The notes below the pieces were generated by a model that worked only from the letters and a program-made list of their open reading frames with translations, made no database searches and was not told the DNA's origin. A stretch of 36,263 nt of DNA from NCBI GenBank assembly GCA_017438775.1, contig JAFRUR010000094.1, positions 1 through 36,263 of the forward strand, in the 5' to 3' direction. Within the stretch, counting starts at the first letter, position 1, and the number at the start of each line of letters is the position of its first letter. The position numbers were made by a program, and so were the translations under genes. Positions 1 to 7,799 of the stretch are shown one piece after another. This DNA comes from Lachnospiraceae bacterium. GTDB lineage: Bacteria > Bacillota > Clostridia > Lachnospirales > Lachnospiraceae.

Positions 1-464
1 AAGGTGGCCGCATCCGCGGCCACCACCACGAGGCGCGCGAAGACGTTGTCGGTGTAGTTGCCGTATTCCACAAAATACGGGGAGAAGGTCACGACCTCTT
101 CTCCGGGATCCACCAGGGTGCGAAGAATCACGTTGAGACCGCTCGCGGCGCCCACCGTCATCAGGATGTGCTGCTCCGTGTAGCCCGTGCCGAACCGGCT
201 GTTCAGGTTCTCCGCAACGGCGCGGCGCACGTCGGCAAAGCCCGCGTTGGGCATATAGCCGTGGATCAGCAGGGGATCCTCCGTGTCCAGGACCTCACGG
301 ATGGCCGCCTCCACGCCCGCGGGCGCGGGGACGGAGGGGTTGCCCAGGGAGAAGTCGTAGACGTTCTCGGGGCCGACCTCGGCCGCCATGCGGCGGCCTT
401 CCTCAAACATGGCGCGGATGGCGGAGCCTCCCGTCACCAGCGGTTTCATTTTCTGAGCGATCAT
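1..464 (-). CDS. PLP-dependent class I/II aminotransferase (3' part lies outside window)
   Basis: Only the first ~154 codons are present; the gene continues past the left edge. The start MIAQKMKPLV is preceded by GGAGG about 8 bases upstream. The sequence has the N-terminal layout of fold-type I aminotransferases: a YDFSLGNPSVPAP substrate-binding stretch, GYMPNAGFADVRRAVA, then ILMTVGAASGLNVILRTL and a PGEEVVTFSPYFVEY segment that packs on the cofactor. The Schiff-base lysine would lie outside the window. The family transfers amino groups between amino acids and 2-oxoacids using pyridoxal phosphate. It is the last visible gene of the leftward rml-glmM cluster, 119 bp after glmM. Its substrate cannot be told from this half; aspartate or an aromatic or branched amino acid are all possible. 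Confidence 0.9.
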   Translation of the reverse strand, partial: MIAQKMKPLVTGGSAIRAMFEEGRRMAAEVGPENVYDFSLGNPSVPAPAGVEAAIREVLDTEDPLLIHGYMPNAGFADVRRAVAENLNSRFGTGYTEQHILMTVGAASGLNVILRTLVDPGEEVVTFSPYFVEYGNYTDNVFARLVVVAADAAT

Positions 465-503
465 GCGGTTTTCCTCCACATCGTTTTTTTGCTGCGGCAT
501 CCC

Positions 504-529
504 GCGCGCCAGTCCCGGGGACGGCGCGC
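504..529. other. GC-rich hairpin in the glmM-aminotransferase gap
   Basis: GCGCGCC and GGCGCGC form a 7-bp stem around an inner GTCC/GGAC pair. On the transcribed (minus) strand no U-tract follows, so it does not look like an intrinsic terminator. It may be an mRNA processing or stability element between the two genes. Confidence 0.35.
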
Positions 530-583
530 CGGCGTCACGGAAAGACCTGAAATCTGCAGAACAGGAAGGACCGGCACCGGCCG

Positions 584-1930
584 TCAGACGGTCTGATGCC
601 CCTTGTCGATGATGACCTGCACCACGCTGTCCACGACCTCGCGGCACAGGGAGTTGGACATGGCCTCGGCCATCACGCGCACCAGCGGCTCCGTGCCGGA
701 GAGGCGCACCAGGAGGCGGCCGTCATCGCCGAGCTTTGCTTCCGCGGCCCTGATCGCGGCCTGCACGTCCGGATCGGCCATCGCGGCCTTCTGGTCCTTC
801 ACGCGCACGTTCTTGAGAAGCTGCGGATAGATCTTCACAGGCTCGCAGAGCTTCGAGAGAGGCATCTTCTTCTCCAGCATGACCTCCATGATCTTGAGGG
901 AGGTCAGGATGCCGTCTCCGGTGGAGGCGTACTTGCTGAAGATGATGTGGCCGGACTGCTCTCCGCCCAGCCTGTGCCCGTTCTGGGTCATGTTCTCGTA
1001 GACGAAGCGGTCTCCCACCTGCGTCTTTTCGTACTGGATGCCGGCCTCGTCCAGGGCCTTGAACAGGCCGAGGTTGCTCATGACGGTGGCCACCACGGTG
1101 TTGGTCTCGAGCTGTCCGCGCTCCTTCAGGTAGGTGCCGCAGACATACATGATGAGGTCTCCGTCGACCACCTTGCCGTTCTCGTCCACGGCGATGCAGC
1201 GGTCTGCGTCTCCGTCGTAGGCGAAGCCCACGTCCAGTCCCTCGTCCAGGACGAACTTCTGCAGTTCCCCGATGTGGGTCGAGCCGCAGTCCTCGTTGAT
1301 GTTGGTGCCGTCGGGCTCCGCATGGATGACGAAGGTCTTCGCGCCGAGGGCGTCAAACACGTTTTTCGCGATCGCGTGCGCGCTGCCGTTGGAGCAGTCC
1401 AGGCCGACGCGCATGCCCTTGAAGGAACGCGTGGCCAGCGAGATCAGGTAACCGACGTAACGGTTGCGGCCCATGGCATAATCCACGGTGCGGCCGATGT
1501 CCTCGCGCTTCGCAAAGGGGATCTCTCCGGCGCGGCCGTCCAGATAGGCCTCGATCTTTTCCGTGACGGAATCCTCCAGTTTTTCCCCGCGGCCGTTGAT
1601 GACCTTCAGGCCGTTGTCGTAGAAGGGGTTGTGGCTGGCCGAGATCATGATGCCGCAGTCAAAATCCTCCGTGCGGACGACGTAGGCGACGCTCGGGGTC
1701 GTGGTCACGTGCAGCAGGAAGGCGTCCGCCCCGCTGGAGGTGAGGCCCGCCGCAAGGGCGTACTCAAACATGTAGCTGGAGCGGCGCGTGTCCTTGCCGA
1801 TGACGACGCGGGCCTTGTGCTCGCGGCCGTAATACCAGCCCAGGAAGCGCCCCACCTGGAAGGCGTGCTCCACCGTGAGGACGACGTTGGCCTCCCCGCG
1901 GAAGCCGTCGGTGCCGAAATATTTACCCAT
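584..1930 (-). CDS. glmM: Phosphoglucosamine mutase
   Basis: GlmM converts glucosamine-6-phosphate to glucosamine-1-phosphate, the step leading to UDP-GlcNAc for peptidoglycan. The protein starts MGKYFGTDGFRGEAN, the canonical N-terminus, with AAAGGA about 6 bases upstream; an ATG 15 bases earlier is in frame but lacks this context. The phosphoserine loop is ISASHNPFYDNG (about residues 97-108), the metal loop is DGDADRC (about 240), the sugar-binding loop is GGEQSGH, and the phosphate-binding loop near the C-terminus is RLSGTEPLVRVM. Length (448 aa) fits the family. The gene follows rmlD by 126 bp in the same direction, so nucleotide-sugar synthesis and wall precursor supply may be co-transcribed. 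No defect is visible. Confidence 0.96.
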   Translation of the reverse strand: MGKYFGTDGFRGEANVVLTVEHAFQVGRFLGWYYGREHKARVVIGKDTRRSSYMFEYALAAGLTSSGADAFLLHVTTTPSVAYVVRTEDFDCGIMISASHNPFYDNGLKVINGRGEKLEDSVTEKIEAYLDGRAGEIPFAKREDIGRTVDYAMGRNRYVGYLISLATRSFKGMRVGLDCSNGSAHAIAKNVFDALGAKTFVIHAEPDGTNINEDCGSTHIGELQKFVLDEGLDVGFAYDGDADRCIAVDENGKVVDGDLIMYVCGTYLKERGQLETNTVVATVMSNLGLFKALDEAGIQYEKTQVGDRFVYENMTQNGHRLGGEQSGHIIFSKYASTGDGILTSLKIMEVMLEKKMPLSKLCEPVKIYPQLLKNVRVKDQKAAMADPDVQAAIRAAEAKLGDDGRLLVRLSGTEPLVRVMAEAMSNSLCREVVDSVVQVIIDKGHQTV

Positions 1931-1951
1931 CTCTTGTCCTTTCACTCAGTA

Positions 1952-2022
1952 CGGGCCCGCAGAAACGCAGGCCCGGTCATTCTGCAGCCCCGGAAAGCCG
2001 CGGGACCCGGAGCGTGCTCCGG
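1952..2022. other. Two hairpins between rmlD and glmM
   Basis: CGGGCC/GGCCCG (1952-1975) and the near-perfect palindrome CCGGAGCGTGCTCCGG (2007-2022) lie in the 126-bp gap. Neither is followed by a U-tract on the minus strand. They could slow transcription or set different mRNA levels for glmM and the rml genes, or simply be GC-rich spacer. Confidence 0.35.
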
Positions 2023-2056
2023 CCGCGCGGGGCGGATATACAGGAAAACGAGGGCT

Positions 2057-2902
2057 TTACCCCTCGAGTTCCTCCAGGAAGCGCCCGAGGGCGTCCTGCC
2101 ACGGCGGCAGACGGTCGAAGCCGTTTGCCGTCAGTTTTTCCTTGCTCATCCGGCTGTTGTGCGGGCGCTTTGCCGCGGTCGGATACTGGTCGCTGGTGAC
2201 GGGCTTTATGCGGGCCGGAAGATTCGCGCGGCGCATGATCTCGCAGGTGAAATCGTACCAGCTGCAGAAGCCCTCGTTGGTCGCGTGATAGCGGCCGTAG
2301 TGCTCCGTCACGATCATGTCCGCAAAGAGGCGCGCGAGGTCTCGGGTGTAGGTCGGGGACCCGATCTGGTCCGCCACCACGGAGATCTCCTCCTTTTCCG
2401 CGCCCAGACGCAGCATCGTCTTCACGAAGTTTTTCCCGCGCACACCGAAGATCCACGCGATGCGCACGATGAAGAATTTCTCCACCAGGCGCTCCACGGC
2501 CATCTCGCCCTCGCACTTGGTCGCGCCGTACACGCTTAAGGGGTGGCGGGCATCGTCCGGCTCCCAGGGGCGGGTGCCCTCGCCGTCAAATACGTAGTCC
2601 GTGCTGATGTACATCATCCTGCAGCCGGCCGCCGCGCAGGCGCGGGCCACGTTCTCCGTGCCCCCGGCGTTGATGGCGCGGCAGAGATCCTCGTTGGATT
2701 CCGCGGCGTCCACGGCCGTGTAGGCGGCGCAGTGGATGACGGCCTCCGGGGCCGCCTCCGTGATGACGCGCATCGTCTCCTCCGGGTTCGTGATATCCAT
2801 TTCGGCAATATCGACGGGAAGGACCTCGTGGCCGCGGCCGGTGAGTTCCTCCACCACGTCGCTGCCCAGCTGTCCCGCCGCGCCGGTCACCATGATTCTC
2901 AT
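2057..2902 (-). CDS. rmlD: dTDP-4-dehydrorhamnose reductase
   Basis: RmlD reduces dTDP-4-dehydro-L-rhamnose to dTDP-L-rhamnose with NAD(P)H, the last step of the pathway. The chosen start MRIMVTGAAGQLGSDV begins at the Rossmann nucleotide-binding motif (GxxGQLG), with GGGAG 8 bases upstream; an upstream in-frame extension has no homologous look. Other signatures are VIHCAAYTAVDAAE, the YISTDYVFDG strand carrying the catalytic Ser/Thr, and YGATKCEGE with the Tyr-x3-Lys pair. Length 281 aa is normal for the SDR-type RmlD family. It follows rmlB by 37 bp and precedes glmM. The epimerase RmlC that should make its substrate is not encoded here. Confidence 0.94.
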   Translation of the reverse strand: MRIMVTGAAGQLGSDVVEELTGRGHEVLPVDIAEMDITNPEETMRVITEAAPEAVIHCAAYTAVDAAESNEDLCRAINAGGTENVARACAAAGCRMMYISTDYVFDGEGTRPWEPDDARHPLSVYGATKCEGEMAVERLVEKFFIVRIAWIFGVRGKNFVKTMLRLGAEKEEISVVADQIGSPTYTRDLARLFADMIVTEHYGRYHATNEGFCSWYDFTCEIMRRANLPARIKPVTSDQYPTAAKRPHNSRMSKEKLTANGFDRLPPWQDALGRFLEELEG

Positions 2903-2939
2903 AGCTGTATCTCCCATTTCCGCGGGAGCGGGCCGCGCC

Positions 2940-3965
2940 TTACGCGAGCCGCTCTCCGTACATCTTCTCAAAGTAGTTCTGATACTCTCCGCTGACGATC
3001 CTCTCCCACCACTCGCGGTTGTCCAGGTACCACTGGATGGTCTGGGCGATGCCGGTGTCGAAGTTGTACTCGGGGACCCAGCCGAGCTCGGTCTCGATCT
3101 TCTCCGGATCGATCGCGTAGCGCATGTCGTGGCCGGGGCGGTCCGTCACGAAGTGGATCAGGCTCTCGGGCTTGTCCAGGGCGCGCAGGATGGTCTTCAC
3201 GACCTCGAGGTTCGTGCGCTCGTTGTGGCCGCCGATGTTGTAGACCTCTCCGACGCGGCCATTTCTCACGATCAGGTCGATGGCGACGCAGTGGTCGTGC
3301 ACGTGCAGCCAGTCGCGGACGTTCTCGCCCGTGCCGTAGACCGGAAGGGCCTCATCGGCCAGCGCGCGGCTGATCATGAGCGGGATGAGCTTCTCCGGGA
3401 ACTGGTAGGGGCCGTAGTTGTTGGAGCAGCGCGAGATCGTGACCGGCAGCCCGAAGGTGCGGTGATACGCCATGACGAACAGGTCCGCGCCGGCCTTGCT
3501 GGAGGAGTACGGGCTGGAGGTGTGCAGAGGCGTTGTCTCCGTGAAGAACAGGTCCGGGCGGTCCAGAGGAAGGTCTCCGTAGACCTCGTCCGTGGACACC
3601 TGGTGATAGCGCTTCACGCCGACGGCCTTCGCGGCGTCCATCAGGGTCGTGGTGCCGAGCACGTTGCTGCGCACGAAGAGGCCGGGGTCCTTGACGGAGC
3701 GGTCCACATGGCTCTCGGCCGCGAAATTGATGACGACGTCAAACTTCTCCTTCTCGAACAGGTCCATGATGAAGGGGCGGTCGGCGATGTCGCCGCGGAC
3801 GAAGCTGTAGTTGGGCTTCCCCTCCAGGTCCTTGAGGCTCTCAAGGTTTCCGGCGTAGGTCAGAAGGTCCAGGTTGACGAACTGATCTTCCGGGTACTTG
3901 TTCACAACGTAGTGCATGTAGTTGGCGCCGATAAAGCCGGCACCTCCGGTGACGAGAAACTTCAT
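2940..3965 (-). CDS. rmlB: dTDP-glucose 4,6-dehydratase
   Basis: RmlB converts dTDP-glucose to dTDP-4-dehydro-6-deoxyglucose using bound NAD+. The N-terminus MKFLVTGGAGFIGANYMHYV has the extended-SDR GxxGxxG motif. LDLLTYAGNLESL and VRGDIADRPF follow as in RmlB, then NFAAESHVDRS, HQVSTDEVYGDL (catalytic Thr-Asp-Glu) and YSSSKAGAD (Tyr-x3-Lys). NNYGPYQFPEKLIPL and NVRDWLHVHDHC are substrate-side signatures specific for this enzyme. At 341 aa the length is typical. It lies 64 bp after rmlA and 37 bp before rmlD. No oddity is visible. Confidence 0.96.
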   Translation of the reverse strand: MKFLVTGGAGFIGANYMHYVVNKYPEDQFVNLDLLTYAGNLESLKDLEGKPNYSFVRGDIADRPFIMDLFEKEKFDVVINFAAESHVDRSVKDPGLFVRSNVLGTTTLMDAAKAVGVKRYHQVSTDEVYGDLPLDRPDLFFTETTPLHTSSPYSSSKAGADLFVMAYHRTFGLPVTISRCSNNYGPYQFPEKLIPLMISRALADEALPVYGTGENVRDWLHVHDHCVAIDLIVRNGRVGEVYNIGGHNERTNLEVVKTILRALDKPESLIHFVTDRPGHDMRYAIDPEKIETELGWVPEYNFDTGIAQTIQWYLDNREWWERIVSGEYQNYFEKMYGERLA

Positions 3966-4029
3966 GCTGCTCTCCTTTTTCTGTTTGGCTGTGATTCGTT
4001 TTTATCCGAAACGGGGGGCGCGCCCCGCG

Positions 4030-4911
4030 TCAGCGGTCGATGTACTTGCCGTCCAGGACGTCGCGCAGATAGGCGCCGTACTCGTTCTTTTTGTGAATCT
4101 CCCAGGCTTTCTCGAGCTCCTCGCGGGTGATCCAGCCGTTCTTGTAGCCGATCTCCTCGAGACAGGCAATCTTGCGGTGCTGGTGGGTCTCCACCGTGCG
4201 CACGAAGTTGGTCGCGTCCACCAGGGATTCGTGGGTGCCGGTGTCCAGCCAGGTGAAGCCCTGTCCCAGGAGCTCCACGTTGAGTTCTCCGTTCTCCAGG
4301 TAGATTCGGTTGAGGTCCGTGATCTCGAGCTCTCCGCGGGCGGAGGGCTTTAAGTTCTTCGCGTATTCCACGACGCGGTTGTCGTAGAAGTACAGGCCGG
4401 TCACGCAGTAGTTGGACTTGGGTTTCTGCGGCTTCTCCTCGATGGAGACGGCGCGTCCCTCTTTATCGAATTCCACGATGCCGAAGCGCTCGGGATCGTC
4501 CACGTAATAGCCGAAGACCGTGGCGCCCTTCTCCTGGGCCGCCGCGCGCAGCAGGCGCTTCTTCAGGCCGTGGCCGTGGAAGATGTTGTCTCCCAGCACC
4601 ATGGCCACGCGGTCCTCTCCGATGAAGTCCGCCCCGATGATGAAGGCCTGGGCCAGGCCGTCCGGACTGGGCTGCACTGCATAGGAAAGACGGGCGCCGA
4701 AGGGGCTTCCGTCACCCAGAAGTTCCTGGAAGCGCGGCGTGTCCTGCGGCGTGGAGATGATGAGGATGTCCCGGATCCCGGCGTTCATGAGCACCGAGAG
4801 CGGGTAATAGATCATGGGTTTGTCATAGATGGGCAAAAGCTGCTTGCTGGTGACTTTGGTGAGAGGATACAGACGCGTGCCGCTCCCGCCGGCAAGAATG
4901 ATTCCCTTCAT
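4030..4911 (-). CDS. rmlA: Glucose-1-phosphate thymidylyltransferase
   Basis: RmlA joins dTTP and glucose-1-phosphate to give dTDP-glucose and pyrophosphate, the entry and feedback-controlled step of dTDP-rhamnose synthesis. The start [18 protein letters not shown] carries the nucleotidyltransferase G-x-G-T-R loop; AGGAGGAG lies a few bases upstream. [27 protein letters not shown] and [24 protein letters not shown] are diagnostic for RmlA. The mature length is 293 aa, as in the family. A longer reading frame extends upstream across the promoter and is not credible. It is the first gene of the leftward operon. The C-terminal region (about the last 45 residues, [13 protein letters not shown]) matches the short RmlA form. 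Confidence 0.96.
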   Translation of the reverse strand: MKGIILAGGSGTRLYPLTKVTSKQLLPIYDKPMIYYPLSVLMNAGIRDILIISTPQDTPRFQELLGDGSPFGARLSYAVQPSPDGLAQAFIIGADFIGEDRVAMVLGDNIFHGHGLKKRLLRAAAQEKGATVFGYYVDDPERFGIVEFDKEGRAVSIEEKPQKPKSNYCVTGLYFYDNRVVEYAKNLKPSARGELEITDLNRIYLENGELNVELLGQGFTWLDTGTHESLVDATNFVRTVETHQHRKIACLEEIGYKNGWITREELEKAWEIHKKNEYGAYLRDVLDGKYIDR

Positions 4912-4976
4912 GGTTCTCCTCCTGTGTGATGCCGTTGACATGACCCGCACGGCCATGTGCAGGCACAGACTAACTC

Positions 4977-4989
4977 GTATACAGTATAC
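4977..4989. promoter_or_regulatory. GTATACAGTATAC repeat over the rmlA -10
   Basis: Two GTATAC palindromes separated by one base overlap the -10 hexamer of the rmlA promoter. The placement suggests a repressor operator; GntR-type regulators use similar sites, but no such regulator is encoded in the window. Confidence 0.45.
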
Positions 4990-5011
4990 AAAAAAATGGC
5001 GTGAAATGCAA
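4983..5011 (-). promoter_or_regulatory. Promoter of the rmlA-rmlB-rmlD-glmM operon
   Basis: On the minus strand TTGCAT (5011-5006), a 17-base spacer and TATACT (4988-4983) match the sigma-A consensus. The start of transcription would be near 4976, leaving a leader of about 65 bases before rmlA. Confidence 0.75.
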
Positions 5012-5071
5012 CCTGTACCCGTCGCCACAAGACGCCCGGAAGAGCCGGAAACCGCGGAATCAAGCAGGGGG

Positions 5072-5100
5072 TTGCAGTTTTGTAACATTTCTGTTAGAAT
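5072..5100 (+). promoter_or_regulatory. Promoter of the methyltransferase gene
   Basis: TTGCAG (5072-5077), a 17-base spacer and TAGAAT (5095-5100) form a good sigma-A promoter, back to back with the rmlA promoter. Its start point near 5107 argues for translation from the ATG at 5135, not from the ATG at 5105. Confidence 0.75.
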
Positions 5101-5134
5101 TAGTATGGAGTTTTATGTAAAGGAAGGACAGGCC

Positions 5135-6016
5135 ATGTGGATCGCTGACCGATGGACCGAGTATCGGGTGCTGGACGCCTCCCGCGGAGAGAAGCTGGAG
5201 CGCTGGGGAAACTATACCCTGGTGCGCCCGGATCCGCAGGTCATCTGGCAGACACCGCAGAAGCATCCGGGCTGGAAAAAGCCCCACGGCCACTATCACC
5301 GCAGCGAAAAGGGCGGCGGACAGTGGGAGCTTTTCGGCCTCCCCGAGCAGTGGGATATCTCCTACGCCCCCCTGGACCTCACCTTCCGCTTAAAGCCTTT
5401 CTCCTTCAAGCACACCGGCCTCTTCCCGGAGCAGGCCGTCAACTGGGACTGGATGGCGGAGAAGATCCGCCGCGCGAAAAAAGCCGGCCGCGAAGTGAAG
5501 GTCCTCAACCTCTTCGCCTACACCGGCGGGGCCACCCTGGCATGTGCCCGGGCCGGCGCCTCCGTGGTCCATGTGGACGCCTCCAAAGGCATGACCGGCT
5601 GGGCAAGGGAAAACGCCGCCGTCTCCGGTCTGGAGTCCGCCCCGGTCCGCTGGCTCGTGGACGACTGCCAGAAGTTCGTGGAGCGTGAGATCCGCCGCGG
5701 CAACACCTACGACGGCATCGTCATGGACCCGCCCTCCTACGGGCGCGGCCCAAAGGGAGAGATCTGGAAGCTCGAGGACGCGGTCTATCCGCTGCTCTCC
5801 TCCTGCGCCGCCCTCCTCTCGGACGACCCGCTGTTTTTCCTGATCAACGCCTACACCACCGGCCTTTCCGCCAGCGTCCTCTCCTACATGCTGGGGACTC
5901 TCCTGCCGCCGCGCTTTGACGGCCGGGTCTCGGCCTCGGAGATCGGCCTCCCTGTGGAAAGCACCGGCCTCGTCCTTCCCTGCGGAAGCTCGGGGCGCTG
6001 GGAAAAAGAAGACTGA
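5135..6016 (+). CDS. Class I SAM-dependent methyltransferase, RlmI/RlmK-like
   Basis: The protein (293 aa) resembles the catalytic half of 23S rRNA m5C/m7G methyltransferases of the RlmI/RlmK type. VLNLFAYTGGATLACARAGA (about residues 123-142) is the SAM-binding motif I, VVHVDASKGM is motif II, and MDPPSYGRG (about 197-205) is the DPP catalytic motif. The N-terminal ~85 residues carry a WISPDP-like beta region but no complete PUA domain. I chose the ATG at 5135 because AAGGAAGG sits 7 bases upstream and the promoter start lies after the alternative ATG at 5105. A 23S rRNA target is inferred from the family; another RNA is possible. The next gene begins 75 bp downstream in the same direction. 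Confidence 0.85.
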   Translation: MWIADRWTEYRVLDASRGEKLERWGNYTLVRPDPQVIWQTPQKHPGWKKPHGHYHRSEKGGGQWELFGLPEQWDISYAPLDLTFRLKPFSFKHTGLFPEQAVNWDWMAEKIRRAKKAGREVKVLNLFAYTGGATLACARAGASVVHVDASKGMTGWARENAAVSGLESAPVRWLVDDCQKFVEREIRRGNTYDGIVMDPPSYGRGPKGEIWKLEDAVYPLLSSCAALLSDDPLFFLINAYTTGLSASVLSYMLGTLLPPRFDGRVSASEIGLPVESTGLVLPCGSSGRWEKED

Positions 6017-6091
6017 CCGACCACGGTTCGCATACAAATACACCGAAAGGATAAGCGCCCGCCCCATAGGGGCAGGGCACCGGATCCCCAG

Positions 6092-7519
6092 ATGAAACGC
6101 TTCAGAATCGTCATCCTCTGCGTTCTGCTCGCGCTCCTCGTCGCCGTCCTTGCCGGCGCGGGGTTCGTTCTGATGGAACAGCACAGGGGAGAAATGCAGG
6201 CCGCTCAGATCGTGGCCGCGCCGGACACCGACGCCGCGCCCGAGACGACCGCGCCCGCGCAGCCTGCGCCGGAAACCACGGCCGCGCCCGAGACGACGGA
6301 GGCTGTTCCCGAGACCACGGAGGCCGTGCCCGAGACCAGCCCGGAAGAAACCTACCTGGTCACGCACCTCACGCCGCTCTCCGAGCGCATGATCGACCTG
6401 GACAAGGCCATGGACGAGGCCGCCTTTGAGGGCCGTGCCGTCGTCACCTCCTCGGAGTACCTGAACATCCGCAGAGAGCCCAGTTCCGACAGTCCCGTGA
6501 TCGGCAAGATCTACCGCGGCTGCATCGCCAACGTTCTCCAGAAGGGCGAGGAATACACGAAGATCTCCTCCGGCAGCGTGACCGGGTGGGTCTCCAACAA
6601 GTACGTCGCCTTCGGCCGCAAGGCCCGCGATTTCTCCGTGGAGAACGGCGTCTACATCGCCGTCGTGAAGGCTGACAACCTGAACATGCGCGAGGCCCCC
6701 GACGCCTCGTCCACCATCCTCTCCACCGTGAACGCCGGAGACGAATTCATCGTCGACAAGATCCTGGACGGCTGGGTGCGCATCTCCTACACCTCCGCCA
6801 TCGACGGCTACCTGTCCCGCGACTACGTCGACGTCGGGCTGAACCTCGGCAAGGCCGTCTCCGTGGAAGAAGAAAAGGCCCGCCTGACCGCCTACCAGAA
6901 CAAGGCGGAGGAGCGCCAGTCCATCGCGGAATCGATCGAAGAATCGAGCCGCGTGGCGGCCAGCATCGAAGCCAGCATCGCGCAGAGCAAGGCCGAGAGC
7001 AAAGCCGCCGCGTCCCGCGCCGCCAGCCTCGCCGCCGCAGCCACCACCAAGGCGCCCACGACCACCACGGCCCCCTCTTTGGGCGGTTCCTCCGGCGGGA
7101 GCGGTTCCTCACAGACAGGAGACACGTCCAATGTGGACGACGAGACCCTCTTTGCCGCCCTGATCTACCGTGAGGCCGGCAGCAATTACAGAAACTGTCT
7201 GGCCGTGGCCATCTCCATCATGAACCGCGTGCGCTCGCCCCGCTATCCCAACACCCTGCGGGACGTCATCTACCAGAAGGGCCAGTTCTCCCCCATCCGC
7301 GCCGGCACCGTGGATAAGGAGATCGCCAGCGGCAAGAACATCAAAGAGGGCTCCGGCCCCCGCCGCGCCGCGCGCGATGCCATGAACGGGGAGACCAGGC
7401 TCGACGGCGAGGAGTTCCCTTATCCGGAGTTCGTGGCCGACTGGCTCGCGGAGCAGAACCCGCAGAAGTACGCTCCCTACGTCATCATCGGAGACAACGC
7501 GTTCTACCACCTCAAATAA
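6092..7519 (+). CDS. Membrane-anchored SH3/SleB-type cell wall hydrolase
   Basis: The protein (475 aa) has an N-terminal membrane anchor (about 5-28), a Pro/Glu/Thr repeat spacer (about 50-83), two bacterial SH3 domains (about 116-172 and 188-246, each with an LNIR/LNMR start and GWV), a Glu/Ala/Ser-rich helical stretch (about 255-310), a Thr/Gly/Ser linker, and a C-terminal Hydrolase_2 domain (about 348-475). That domain begins LFAALIYREAG, where the Glu matches the catalytic residue of SleB/CwlJ, and continues IMNRVRSPRYPNTLRDVIYQ. The family cuts peptidoglycan glycan strands; SH3 domains bind wall peptides. The membrane anchor and SH3 domains suggest growth-phase wall remodelling more than spore cortex lysis. 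The ribosome binding site is weak, with a GGGG/CCCC pair next to the ATG. Confidence 0.88.
   Translation: MKRFRIVILCVLLALLVAVLAGAGFVLMEQHRGEMQAAQIVAAPDTDAAPETTAPAQPAPETTAAPETTEAVPETTEAVPETSPEETYLVTHLTPLSERMIDLDKAMDEAAFEGRAVVTSSEYLNIRREPSSDSPVIGKIYRGCIANVLQKGEEYTKISSGSVTGWVSNKYVAFGRKARDFSVENGVYIAVVKADNLNMREAPDASSTILSTVNAGDEFIVDKILDGWVRISYTSAIDGYLSRDYVDVGLNLGKAVSVEEEKARLTAYQNKAEERQSIAESIEESSRVAASIEASIAQSKAESKAAASRAASLAAAATTKAPTTTTAPSLGGSSGGSGSSQTGDTSNVDDETLFAALIYREAGSNYRNCLAVAISIMNRVRSPRYPNTLRDVIYQKGQFSPIRAGTVDKEIASGKNIKEGSGPRRAARDAMNGETRLDGEEFPYPEFVADWLAEQNPQKYAPYVIIGDNAFYHLK
6239..6340 (+). repeat. PETT-type repeats in the hydrolase spacer
   Basis: PETT or PETS occurs five times between residues 50 and 83, the last copies as a 21-bp DNA unit (PETTEAV). 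It encodes an extended spacer after the membrane anchor and could vary in copy number between strains. Confidence 0.75.
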
Positions 7520-7530
7520 ACCCATCGACA

Positions 7531-7587
7531 AAAGCAGGGCACTTCCGAAACGAAACTTCCGAAACGAAGGGTGCCCTGCTTTTTTTG
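7531..7587 (+). terminator. Terminator of the hydrolase gene with a repeat-filled loop
   Basis: AAAGCAGGGCAC (7531-7542) pairs with GTGCCCTGCTTT (7571-7582), followed by a T-run. The 28-base loop is two near-identical 14-base units (TTCCGAAACGAA twice). Confidence 0.88.
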
Positions 7588-7705
7588 TGCGCGGAACATA
7601 TGCCGCAGCCAAACCGTTCCCTGAAGGCGATTCCCGCACGTTCTAAAGGACAGGTGCCCGCAGGCGCCGCAGGGGGCCGCGCTCACCCCGCCCTGCCCGG
7701 GCGCG

Positions 7706-7737
7706 AAAAAGCGGCGCCCGGTCTCCCGGACGCCGCT
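7706..7737 (-). terminator. Terminator of the FAD/Fe-S oxidoreductase gene
   Basis: Read leftward, GCGGCG-T-CCGG, a GAGA loop and CCGG-G-CGCCGC are followed by five T residues. It lies about 60 bases after the stop codon. Confidence 0.85.
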
Positions 7738-7799
7738 CCTTGCATTTTCTTCTGCTCTGCTCCCGGCGGAAACTCTTCCGCCCCGCAGAACTGTCTCGC

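Noticed and set aside
504-529. Terminator between glmM and the aminotransferase gene
   Set aside because: The hairpin has no U-tract on the transcribed strand, only an A-run, so it was listed as a hairpin only.
596-4130. Long plus-strand frames opposite glmM, rmlD and rmlB
   Set aside because: Same shadow effect; the minus-strand proteins are unmistakable and the plus-strand frames lack start signals.
5105-5134. An upstream ATG for the methyltransferase
   Set aside because: It lies at or before the predicted transcription start and lacks a ribosome binding site; the ATG at 5135 has both.
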